NCBI GenBank assembly: GCA_030680655.1
Contig: JAUXUZ010000585.1
Coordinates: forward strand, 1 to 7,720
DNA: 7,720 bases
Direction: 5' to 3'
Origin: Phycisphaerales bacterium
Lineage (GTDB): Bacteria > Planctomycetota > Phycisphaerae > Phycisphaerales > UBA1924
Part shown: piece by piece, positions 1 to 5,436 of the stretch
Layout of the letters: every line of letters begins with the position of its first letter
Position numbering within the stretch: position 1 is the stretch's first letter
Position numbers and translations under genes: made by a program
Notes under the pieces: generated by a model
The model's input: only the letters and a program-made list of their open reading frames with translations
Databases searched by the model: none
Told to the model about the DNA's origin: nothing

Positions 1-799
1 GTTCGGCGATCAGTTGGCACCGTCCAGCGGGTTCTCCTGCGCTGAGTTGCCCAGCAAAGCAGGGTCGCATGACCTCACCGACGCCTACCAACGCAGGGTC
101 TCGCTCGAAGTAGTTTCCGCGGTCGTCGTGCCCGTGCGCAAGCTTCACCCTGAAGCGTTCGCCGAGGGAGACGAGTTTTCGTGCGTATGGGGTTGGCTGA
201 AGGGAACCACGGGAACCGTGCCTGTGCTCATGGGCGCCATCCATAAGCCCTCTCTGATGGGCGGCTCGACCGGAACGTTCATGTATGTAGTCCGCGTTCT
301 GACGTCGGCGGAGATCGCGCAGACCGCGCAGTGCGAGCGCATCCTCGCCGGCGCCCGTGTGGTTGACTCGTTCTCCGGCAAGTCCCACCTGCTCTCGCAG
401 ATGGCGGGCAGCGTAACCGCCATGGCGGACACAAGCGACCTGTCTACGCTCTTCAGCGCCGACCCCAACAGCGGGACCGGAGACTCCACGGTCGACTGCC
501 TCTCCATCGCTTACAAGCGATTCGCGGTAGCCAATAAGTCGAACGCGGTGGGCCTCGCGATCTGCTTGGCGAGCGCAGCGGCCGGTTACGCCGTCTGCGC
601 GGCAGGGTGCCTGGCGATCCTGCTGGCGCCGTCCCCCATCAGCATAATCGGCACGCTGGGGTGCGAGGTGTTCTGCCTTGCAGCGCTCGTCGTGGTCAAC
701 AAGCTCTGTGAAGCCTCCTACCGTAACACCGAGGCCCTAAACCTCGCAAATCTGCTTCTGGATTTGCAGGCCTGCGGTGTCCACGTGGCAGCCTTCTGA
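1..799 (+). CDS. Putative precursor of a disulfide-laddered hairpin peptide (bacteriocin-like), 5'-truncated
   Basis: The reading frame is open to the left edge, so the gene begins outside the window. A TTG at 14 has no visible ribosome binding site and is probably an internal leucine; residues are numbered from it for convenience. Residues 1-160 are mixed, partly beta-like, and I do not recognise them. Residues 162-254 hold eight cysteines (162, 184, 195, 199, 217, 221, 232, 254), and every mirror pair sums to 416, so the pattern is exactly symmetric about Pro208 in the turn APSPIS. The flanking stretches are Ala/Leu/Ile/Val-rich helices. This fits an antiparallel helical hairpin closed by up to four nested disulfides. 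From memory it resembles the Cys-rich C-terminal peptide of halocin C8, whose precursor also carries a long N-terminal part that acts as immunity protein. A membrane hairpin is the alternative. The stop overlaps the next gene's ATG as TGATG. That this is a real gene is likely; its function is inferred. Confidence 0.75.
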   Translation, partial: FGDQLAPSSGFSCAELPSKAGSHDLTDAYQRRVSLEVVSAVVVPVRKLHPEAFAEGDEFSCVWGWLKGTTGTVPVLMGAIHKPSLMGGSTGTFMYVVRVLTSAEIAQTAQCERILAGARVVDSFSGKSHLLSQMAGSVTAMADTSDLSTLFSADPNSGTGDSTVDCLSIAYKRFAVANKSNAVGLAICLASAAAGYAVCAAGCLAILLAPSPISIIGTLGCEVFCLAALVVVNKLCEASYRNTEALNLANLLLDLQACGVHVAAF

Positions 800-1128
800 T
801 GAGAACCCCCCCGAGAGCGAAGACCTTCATACGGCTGTGGCTGGGCCTGATGGTCCTCCTCGTGGGGATCGTGTTCGTTGTTCCACAGTTCGCTTGGTCG
901 CTCGGGCCGGCAGCCATCTGGATCGCCTTAAGCCCGGCTCCATTCATTCTCATCGGCGTGGTGGTCGTGTACCGCTGGTACTGCAACTACGCACGCCAGT
1001 ACAACGGCGAGATCTGTCGACGGTGCAACTACCCCTTGCAGGGGCTGCCTGCTCCCGGCATCTGCCCAGAGTGCGGAAGGGCCTATGGGCCCGACCGCGA
1101 TCGGTCTGTATGGCAGCGGTATCTATGA
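799..1128 (+). CDS. Small two-helix membrane protein with C-terminal zinc ribbon
   Basis: This 109-residue protein has two hydrophobic segments (about residues 10-30 and 35-58), then a cytoplasmic-type tail with a four-cysteine zinc ribbon: CRRC at 73-76 and CPEC at 89-92, with NYPLQGLP between. This CxxC..YxLxGLP..CPECG module is, to my knowledge, frequent at the ends of planctomycete membrane proteins of unknown function. The start codon overlaps the preceding stop (TGATG), so translation is probably coupled to the mirror-cysteine gene. Given that neighbour, an immunity or processing role is conceivable, but the module is too widespread in such genomes to support this alone. A strong hairpin terminator follows about 40 bases after the stop. 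A longer overlapping frame in the same region (777-1142) looks like a shadow. Confidence 0.8.
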   Translation: MRTPPRAKTFIRLWLGLMVLLVGIVFVVPQFAWSLGPAAIWIALSPAPFILIGVVVVYRWYCNYARQYNGEICRRCNYPLQGLPAPGICPECGRAYGPDRDRSVWQRYL

Positions 1129-1166
1129 CGGCGGGCGCGTAAGACGCTTCTCACGCTAACGAAAAC

Positions 1167-1200
1167 GCCCCGGGCGCCTGAGTGACGCCCGGGGCTGTTC
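1167..1200. terminator. Bidirectional intrinsic terminator between convergent genes
   Basis: A perfect 10-bp GC-rich stem (1167-1176 gccccgggcg with 1186-1195 cgcccggggc) encloses a 9-base loop. It is followed on the plus strand by tgttcttt. On the minus strand the bases after the stem read gttttcg. It lies between the zinc-ribbon gene (plus) and the fibronectin-III-like gene (minus), so it can end transcription from both sides. Confidence 0.85.
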
Positions 1201-1216
1201 TTTGCCTTCCACTCAT

Positions 1217-1240
1217 GCCTAGTGGCTAATGGCTAGTGCC
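1217..1240. repeat. Short imperfect heptamer tandem repeat (GGCTAGT type)
   Basis: Three adjoining 7-base units, gcctagt, ggctaat and ggctagt, followed by gcc, lie directly downstream of the minus-strand gene's stop. On the minus strand they read ACTAGCC-like. The unit length and near identity suggest replication slippage or the remnant of a dispersed simple repeat. No function is evident. Confidence 0.5.
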
Positions 1241-1247
1241 TGCCCGC

Positions 1248-1937
1248 TCACGCCGCCAACTTCACACTCGTCACGCCGATCTGTCCGGCGCTGCCGATGG
1301 TGCCGAAGCGCACCTGCACCTGGACCGACGGCCCGGCCTGGCTGCCGCGCGTCGCGGTGATGAGGTACGTCACCGAGTCAACACCCTGCGGGAGCGTTGA
1401 GTCGACGAACGTACGCGCCTCGGGGCCGCTGTTGCCGGCGGTGCCGATGAACGTGAAGTCCGTGGCGCTGGCCAGCTTGCGGCGGACGATGTACGCCACG
1501 TTGGTGCTGCCGCCGGGGTTGTTCCCCTTCCACTTGAGGATGGTGGCGCCGGTGATGATGTTGATACCGACGGTGATGTCCGTCACCGCGCCGGGGGGCG
1601 CAACGGGGGTGGGCACCGCGGGCGGATCGATCTGCGCCGCGGTGTAGACCGCCGCCGGGTTGGCGCTGGCGGTGGCGAAGGCGTCGATGATCCGCAGGTC
1701 AAGCTGCAGCTGGAACAGCGCTGCACGCAGGGCCTCGTTCTGCGAATCGGTCGCGTTCTTGCTGATCTGCCGCTGCTTCAGGGCGTTGGCGTACTCAGAA
1801 TCGAGCAGCTTGGCCGCAAGGTCAACCGAGTTGGCTTGCGCTGCGGACAAACCCACCGATGCAGGTGCCAATTTCCAGGCCCCTGCCCTGGCCAGGAGCC
1901 AGGGAGCGAACTCACTAATCTTCGTTGGATAGCGCAT
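1248..1937 (-). CDS. Helical plus fibronectin type III-like domain protein
   Basis: The 229-residue protein starts at the ATG at 1935-1937, chosen because GGAGG sits nine bases upstream; a longer frame up to 2021 would add 28 residues that look non-coding. No signal peptide or membrane helix is visible. Residues 1-100 are predicted helical and rich in Ala, Gln and Leu. A Pro-rich linker (about 104-117, DPPAVPTPVAPPG) leads to a beta-sandwich of fibronectin-III type (about 118-211), recognisable from the LKWKGNN, AYIVRR and VTYLITATRGSQAGP stretches. Fn3 domains usually mediate protein or surface contacts, and no catalytic motif is seen. The gene converges on the terminator near 1180 and stands alone. 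From memory, short stand-alone proteins of this make-up recur in planctomycete genomes, without known function. Confidence 0.82.
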   Translation of the reverse strand: MRYPTKISEFAPWLLARAGAWKLAPASVGLSAAQANSVDLAAKLLDSEYANALKQRQISKNATDSQNEALRAALFQLQLDLRIIDAFATASANPAAVYTAAQIDPPAVPTPVAPPGAVTDITVGINIITGATILKWKGNNPGGSTNVAYIVRRKLASATDFTFIGTAGNSGPEARTFVDSTLPQGVDSVTYLITATRGSQAGPSVQVQVRFGTIGSAGQIGVTSVKLAA

Positions 1938-2160
1938 GGTGCGTATCCTCCATGTTGATCTCAACTTCCCATCCGCGTTGGCCCGTGTGGTCCGCAACAT
2001 GCGGCACGGGCGGAACTTCAATCGAAAAAAGAATTGGGTCGCTTTATCTCGGCGCTGGTTTCAGGTCCGAATTTGTTCAGATTCTGGCGCAACGTTTGCG
2101 CAGCCCGCCGCGCCCACACCGCCCACCCCCGATTGCAGCCCGCCAGCCGCGACCAGCGCT
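1938..2160. other. Non-coding upstream region of the minus-strand Fn3-like gene
   Basis: These bases separate the Fn3-like gene from the tandem repeat. The first ~20 bases contain the minus-strand GGAGG ribosome binding site (about 1947-1951). A hairpin, gcgcaa-cgt-ttgcgc, lies at 2087-2101. The stretch around 2023-2040 is A-rich on the plus strand and is the only AT-rich spot. The minus-strand promoter presumably lies here, but I cannot identify a convincing -35/-10 pair. Frames open here continue into the tandem repeat and show no coding character. Confidence 0.5.
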
Positions 2161-2180
2161 CTGTCCCGCACGCAAAAACT

Positions 2181-2400
2181 CCTCCCCGCGACGGGATGGA
2201 GTTTCCCGCGACGGGATGGAGCGTCCCGCGACGGGACGGAGTTTCCCGCGACGGGATGGAGTTTCCCGCGACGGGAAGGAGCATCTCGCGACGGGATGGA
2301 GCTTCCCGCGACGGGATGGAGCGTTTCGCGACGGGAAACTCTGTCCCGCAACGGAAAGCGGTTTCCCGCGACGAAAAACGCTATCCCGCGAGCGGGCGCT
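2181..2400. repeat. 20-bp tandem repeat array, about 11 units
   Basis: Eleven head-to-tail units of exactly 20 bases begin at 2181, 2201, 2221 and so on to 2381; a degenerate unit may precede at 2161. The central units are close to gtttcccgcgacgggatgga, and the last three or four (from 2321) decay. Each good unit contains tcccg-cga-cggga, a 5-bp inverted repeat around three bases, so each could form a mini-hairpin or a dyad protein site. Because 20 is not a multiple of three, every frame is open across the array, producing apparent proteins with 20-residue periodicity; these are artefacts. The array lies 72-291 bases upstream of the restriction-methyltransferase gene. There are no variable spacers, so it is not a CRISPR. 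Confidence 0.92.
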
Positions 2401-2431
2401 ACCCCGCCCTTCGGGCGGCAACCGGCGGGGT
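2401..2431. other. Inverted repeat / hairpin following the tandem array
   Basis: The 8-base arms accccgcc (2401-2408) and ggcggggt (2424-2431) are exact complements. A competing inner hairpin, ccgccc-ttc-gggcgg (2404-2418), uses part of the left arm. The two alternatives cannot form together. It directly abuts the last repeat unit and precedes the restriction-methyltransferase start by 40 bases. It could act as a transcription stop protecting that gene from read-through or as a transcript structure, but there is no T-run. Confidence 0.5.
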
Positions 2432-2456
2432 AAGCCCGACGTCCGCTTAGCACGAC

Positions 2457-2462
2457 TACATT
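2457..2462 (+). promoter_or_regulatory. Possible -10 element for a leaderless restriction-system transcript
   Basis: TACATT ends nine bases before the ATG at 2472. There is no Shine-Dalgarno-like sequence between the hairpin and that ATG. This combination would fit leaderless transcription starting at or near the ATG. No matching -35 box is seen, so the call is weak. Confidence 0.2.
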
Positions 2463-2471
2463 GGCCGTCCA

Positions 2472-4127
2472 ATGGCGAAACGCCCCACACAGACCCCCCG
2501 GGCAAACTCGACCGTCTTGCCCCCCGAGGTGGCCTCCCGGCTGGGAAGCGGCCCTGAACAGCTACGGGTTGTCGGCCCCCTCGTGGCCCGCCTGTTGGAG
2601 AATGGGTGGGCGCTGGATCAGATGATGTTTGGGCGGCATGAGTGGCGCGTACCGAGGTCGCCATCCCAAGCGACGCTGCGTGAGCGAGCGCAGTCCTACC
2701 AGTCCAATCCCGTCGACATCGCAGTGTTTGACGCCGCGAAGCACGTGGGGAAGCCGAAGCACCTTGCCTTCATAATCGAGTGCAAGCAGCCAGACGATGA
2801 CAGCGGGATTAGCCAGTTGGACGCGTACCTCGCAAACGAACCGCACGCACGACTCGGCATCTGGGCGAACAGCGCAGAAGATGCGGCCCCCGCTGCGTAT
2901 GTCTACAGGATGGCGGACGGGTCGTTCCTCTCGAAGAGAAAAACAGTCGCGATGCTCCCGCGCCCCCACGACCGGCTCACGCCCGACCATGCCCATGTGG
3001 TTTGGAAGGACCTGCAGCAGCCGAGCGTGGAAGGGCTCAAGCGAATCGTCGAGCGCCTGCTAGACAAGGTTGTTGTGAGTGACGCGCAGGTAACCCGGCG
3101 CGAGGAGCAGCTCGACCAGCTTTGCAGTGTGATCCTCTTGAAGCTGGAAAGCGACAAGCAGGCTAAGACTCACCCGCAGGCCCCGCCGTTCTTTCGACCG
3201 CTTGCGACCCATCACGACACAGCGGAAGTGCTCCGGGATCGTTTCTCTGGATTCGTCCAGATTTACCCTGAGGTGTTCACGAGCGAGCGTGATCGGACCC
3301 TACGACTTGACGACGAGAGCCTCTACGCCTGCGCGGAGGCCCTCGGCTCTCTTAAGCTCATCGATCTCGGCATCTCGACAGTCTCCACTGCCTTCCAGGT
3401 CTTGAGGAGTGAAGCGCTCAAGCAGGGAGAGGGTCAGTACTTCACGCCCCAAGCAGTAATCCGAGCAGGAATCAAGTTGCTCGACATCCAATGGGATGAC
3501 CTAGTGATCGACCCGGCCTGCGGAACCGGCGGCTTTCTCGTTGAGACGATGCTCTATCTACGGCGCGAGAACCCCGGCCTGAGCGAGTCCGAGCTTTCCC
3601 GCTGGGCGCAAACGCACATTTTCGGTATCGACAAGGACCCGATCGGCGTGAAGCTGACGAAGGCCATCATGCAGGTGGCGGGCGACGGATCTGCGCACAC
3701 CGTTCGCGGCGACTCCGTGAGAACCCAAAGATGGGCGACGGAGTACCCACACCTTTCGGGCGGAAAGTTCGCGAACGGCAGATTCACTGTGGTCGTCACG
3801 AATCCACCGTTCGGAAAGAACCTCACTGTCTCGGCTGAGGACGCGCGCCTCGCCGGCCTCGCCATCGCGAAACAGGACGGGGTGTTCGCAGACCTCGAGA
3901 TTGGGCTGCTCATGCTCGAACGCTCCTATCAGCTGTTGAGGAAGGGCGGCCGATTGGGGATCGTCCTGCCAGAAACCTATTTCTTCTCTTCAAAATACCA
4001 GTTTGTACAGGAGTGGGTTGAGGGCAAGCTCCGTCCGGTGGTCGTGGCAAACGTGCCGATGGACGCGTTCCAGGGTTTCTGCCGCGCCAAGACGAATTTC
4101 TACGTGTTTGAAAAGGTGGGCAAATGA
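2472..4127 (+). CDS. Restriction-modification fusion: PD-(D/E)xK nuclease plus N6-adenine DNA methyltransferase (BcgI-A-like)
   Basis: The 551-residue protein combines cutting and methylation of DNA at a specific site. Residues ~28-200 are an HSDR_N-type nuclease domain: Asp82 in VDIAVF, then Glu103 and Lys105 in IIECKQ, form the D..ExK catalytic set. A helical linker follows. The methyltransferase domain of HsdM type begins near 260: QYFTPQAV at 323-330, the AdoMet-binding motif DPACGTGGF at 347-355, acidic Asp387 in FGIDKD, and the catalytic NPPF at 444-447. No helicase motor is present, so it is not a classical type I enzyme. The chain stops just after KTNFYVFEK (540-548), which in relatives is normally followed by a further ~50 residues; those appear at the start of the next gene. 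Both genes overlap as ATGA. The nuclease-methyltransferase plus separate specificity layout resembles type IIB/IIG BcgI-like systems. All key residues are intact. Confidence 0.92.
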   Translation: MAKRPTQTPRANSTVLPPEVASRLGSGPEQLRVVGPLVARLLENGWALDQMMFGRHEWRVPRSPSQATLRERAQSYQSNPVDIAVFDAAKHVGKPKHLAFIIECKQPDDDSGISQLDAYLANEPHARLGIWANSAEDAAPAAYVYRMADGSFLSKRKTVAMLPRPHDRLTPDHAHVVWKDLQQPSVEGLKRIVERLLDKVVVSDAQVTRREEQLDQLCSVILLKLESDKQAKTHPQAPPFFRPLATHHDTAEVLRDRFSGFVQIYPEVFTSERDRTLRLDDESLYACAEALGSLKLIDLGISTVSTAFQVLRSEALKQGEGQYFTPQAVIRAGIKLLDIQWDDLVIDPACGTGGFLVETMLYLRRENPGLSESELSRWAQTHIFGIDKDPIGVKLTKAIMQVAGDGSAHTVRGDSVRTQRWATEYPHLSGGKFANGRFTVVVTNPPFGKNLTVSAEDARLAGLAIAKQDGVFADLEIGLLMLERSYQLLRKGGRLGIVLPETYFFSSKYQFVQEWVEGKLRPVVVANVPMDAFQGFCRAKTNFYVFEKVGK

Positions 4128-5065
4128 GCACCCCGAAAGTCGTTTTCTTGAACGCTCGCACCTGTGGTATCTATAAGAACGGCGGGCAGCGGTTCAAGAC
4201 GGACGCCCGCACAGGCCAGCGAACGGACGAGCTCGACGACGAGCTAAACGAGCTTGTCGATATCTATCGGGCTGGCAGGAAGCACCCCGGGATCACCTCA
4301 GCTACGCGGTCGGAGATATCGGCGCGGCGAGTGCTGGTGCCAACCTATTACGACCATCGCTACGAGGAGAAGTTCGAGGAACTCATTGGTGAGCTTGGGT
4401 GGGAGGAGACCACAATTGGCGACCTTGTGGATGCTGGCGTCATTACCGTTCGAGGCGGCCACGGGAGCCCGGGCAACGACCAGCGAGCGGGCACCATTCC
4501 GTATATCAAGGTGTCTGACATCCGTGGACTCCGCGTCAACACAAACCCCACGAATCTGGTGAGCGACAGCATCGCGCGAAAGTTCTGGCGGGGCGAGGTC
4601 AGCGGACTTCACCCCTTTGACATCGTCACGCCGAATCGCGCGAGCAGCAATATCGGTGAGTTCGCCGTCCTGCTTCCCGGCGAAGAGCAGGTCGTCTTTA
4701 CCAAGGAAGTATTCATTCTGCGCGTCGGTGAGAACGCCACGCCATGGGACCCCTTCACGCTGCTCTGGGCGCTGTCGCTCGCTGCCGTGCGCGTTCAGTG
4801 GAAACGAATCGCCCTCATGCAGACTAACCGCGAGGACTGCGGTACTCGGTATCGGGAGGTCAGGTTGCCGCTGCCCCCATCAGCAGCAGCAGGTCGAGCG
4901 GCATCGCAGGCTTTCCGTGAGTACTTCACCACGCTTGCAGGCGCCAAGCAGACCTTTCTCAACGAAATGCGGAAAACTCCAGACCGGTACATCGCCAGCG
5001 TGTTCAGTTCTGCGATCACGGCGATCGACTCGCCCGACGAAGGCGACGAACCGGACGGCGATTAG
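4124..5065 (+). CDS. Specificity subunit with one target-recognition domain and an N-terminal methyltransferase tail
   Basis: The 313-residue partner is predicted to choose the DNA sequence that the fusion enzyme methylates and cuts. Residues ~5-52 (KVVFLNARTCG, KNGG, a DELDDELNELVDIYR stretch) match the C-terminal end of HsdM-type methyltransferases rather than a specificity protein. The S-type part begins near 68 with RVLVPTYYDHRYEEKF, and the target-recognition domain covers about 93-252, with the typical IPYIKVSDIRG (125-135) and the closing LPLPP (248-252). A helical, coiled-coil-like segment follows (253-290), then an acidic tail. Only one recognition domain is present, so a bipartite site would need a dimer. 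The ATG overlaps the upstream stop, and AGGTGGG sits just before it, which favours coupled re-initiation. A -1 frameshift is possible only over 4112-4127. Confidence 0.88.
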   Translation: MSTPKVVFLNARTCGIYKNGGQRFKTDARTGQRTDELDDELNELVDIYRAGRKHPGITSATRSEISARRVLVPTYYDHRYEEKFEELIGELGWEETTIGDLVDAGVITVRGGHGSPGNDQRAGTIPYIKVSDIRGLRVNTNPTNLVSDSIARKFWRGEVSGLHPFDIVTPNRASSNIGEFAVLLPGEEQVVFTKEVFILRVGENATPWDPFTLLWALSLAAVRVQWKRIALMQTNREDCGTRYREVRLPLPPSAAAGRAASQAFREYFTTLAGAKQTFLNEMRKTPDRYIASVFSSAITAIDSPDEGDEPDGD

Positions 5066-5136
5066 AACGCGGCAAAGCAGTCTTTGGGTGAAACGGCTCG
5101 CTGCGGGCGGCGCTCACTGGTGGCATGAAACACGGG

Positions 5137-5181
5137 CTCCCTGCTCCCTCTTCTCTGTGCTCTCTGAGTCTCTGTGGTAAA
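5137..5181 (-). repeat. CACAGAG-type dispersed repeat
   Basis: Read on the minus strand this is a purine-rich run beginning TTTACCACAGAGACTCAGAG, then agcacagagaagagggagca. I recognise this ACCACAGAG..CACAGAGAAG signature from intergenic regions of many planctomycete and other bacterial genomes, where its translation gives spurious TTETQRAQRR-like peptides, as it would here. It lies in the convergent gap after the specificity gene. Its origin and role are not known to me. Confidence 0.7.
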
Positions 5182-5250
5182 CCGGTCTTGTATTCGACCC
5201 TGACCTCCGGGGGCGTGGCCCCGAACAGCAGCGTCGAACACCCGGTCCAT

Positions 5251-5339
5251 CGACCAGCGACTCGGCGATGGTCGGTGCGCCTTGACGCTCGGTCCTCTCA
5301 CGGGATGAACGCACCGACCATCGGAGGAACCGCTGGTCG
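5251..5339. repeat. Long inverted repeat (14-bp plus 9-bp stems)
   Basis: The inner arms cgatggtcggtgcg (5266-5279) and cgcaccgaccatcg (5310-5323) are perfect 14-bp complements around a 30-base loop. The outer arms cgaccagcg (5251-5259) and cgctggtcg (5331-5339) add 9 bp. A 6/7-base internal bulge separates the two stems. Neither side is followed by a T-run, so an ordinary intrinsic terminator is less likely than a cruciform, a dispersed palindromic repeat or an RNA structure. Confidence 0.75.
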
Positions 5340-5354
5340 GTGGCACGTCGGAGA

Positions 5355-5376
5355 CCCCGCGCCGTATCACGCGGGG
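5355..5376 (-). terminator. Hairpin downstream of the lipoprotein gene, possible transcript end
   Basis: Arms ccccgcg (5355-5361) and cgcgggg (5370-5376) pair over 7 bp around an 8-base loop, about 60 bases past the lipoprotein stop on the minus strand. No T-run follows, so a terminator role is uncertain; it could be part of the structured element next to it. Confidence 0.3.
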
Positions 5377-5436
5377 GCCCACTTGCACCAATGCCGCCAG
5401 CCACCGTGCGCTCGCTCTGGGGCACCTGCCGACCCC

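Larger units (their letters stand above)
5066..5436. other. Structured non-coding convergent intergenic region
   Basis: No credible gene is seen in these 371 bases; the long open frames have no recognisable domain and run through inverted repeats. Contents from left to right: the CACAGAG repeat; a small hairpin ggggc-gtg-gcccc at 5210-5222; ttcgac/gtcgaa arms around 5193-5238; a large two-part hairpin at 5251-5339; and a third hairpin at 5355-5376. The density of paired segments suggests a mobile or dispersed repeat, or a structured transcript, rather than random spacer. Confidence 0.6.

Noticed and set aside
14..16. TTG as true start of the first gene
   Set aside because: The frame is open to the window edge and no ribosome binding site precedes it; the gene more likely starts upstream.
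777..1142. Overlapping 121-residue frame in the zinc-ribbon gene
   Set aside because: It is Arg/Pro-rich and lacks recognisable domains, whereas the other frame has membrane helices and a complete CxxC/CPEC ribbon.
1938..2021. 28-residue N-terminal extension of the Fn3-like protein
   Set aside because: The ATG at 1937 has GGAGG at proper distance, while the extension is Arg-rich and spans that ribosome binding site.
2161..2400. CRISPR array
   Set aside because: The 20-base units follow one another without unique spacers, and no cas-like gene is present; this is a plain tandem repeat.
1925..2664. Several long open frames on both strands through the tandem array, with 20-residue repeating peptides
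   Set aside because: A 20-base period keeps all frames open whenever the unit lacks stops. The peptides are Arg/Ser/Pro-rich translations of the same DNA, with no ribosome binding site or domain.
2472..4127. Classical type I restriction HsdM
   Set aside because: An N-terminal D..ExK nuclease is fused in the same chain and no helicase subunit is encoded, so a BcgI-like arrangement fits better.
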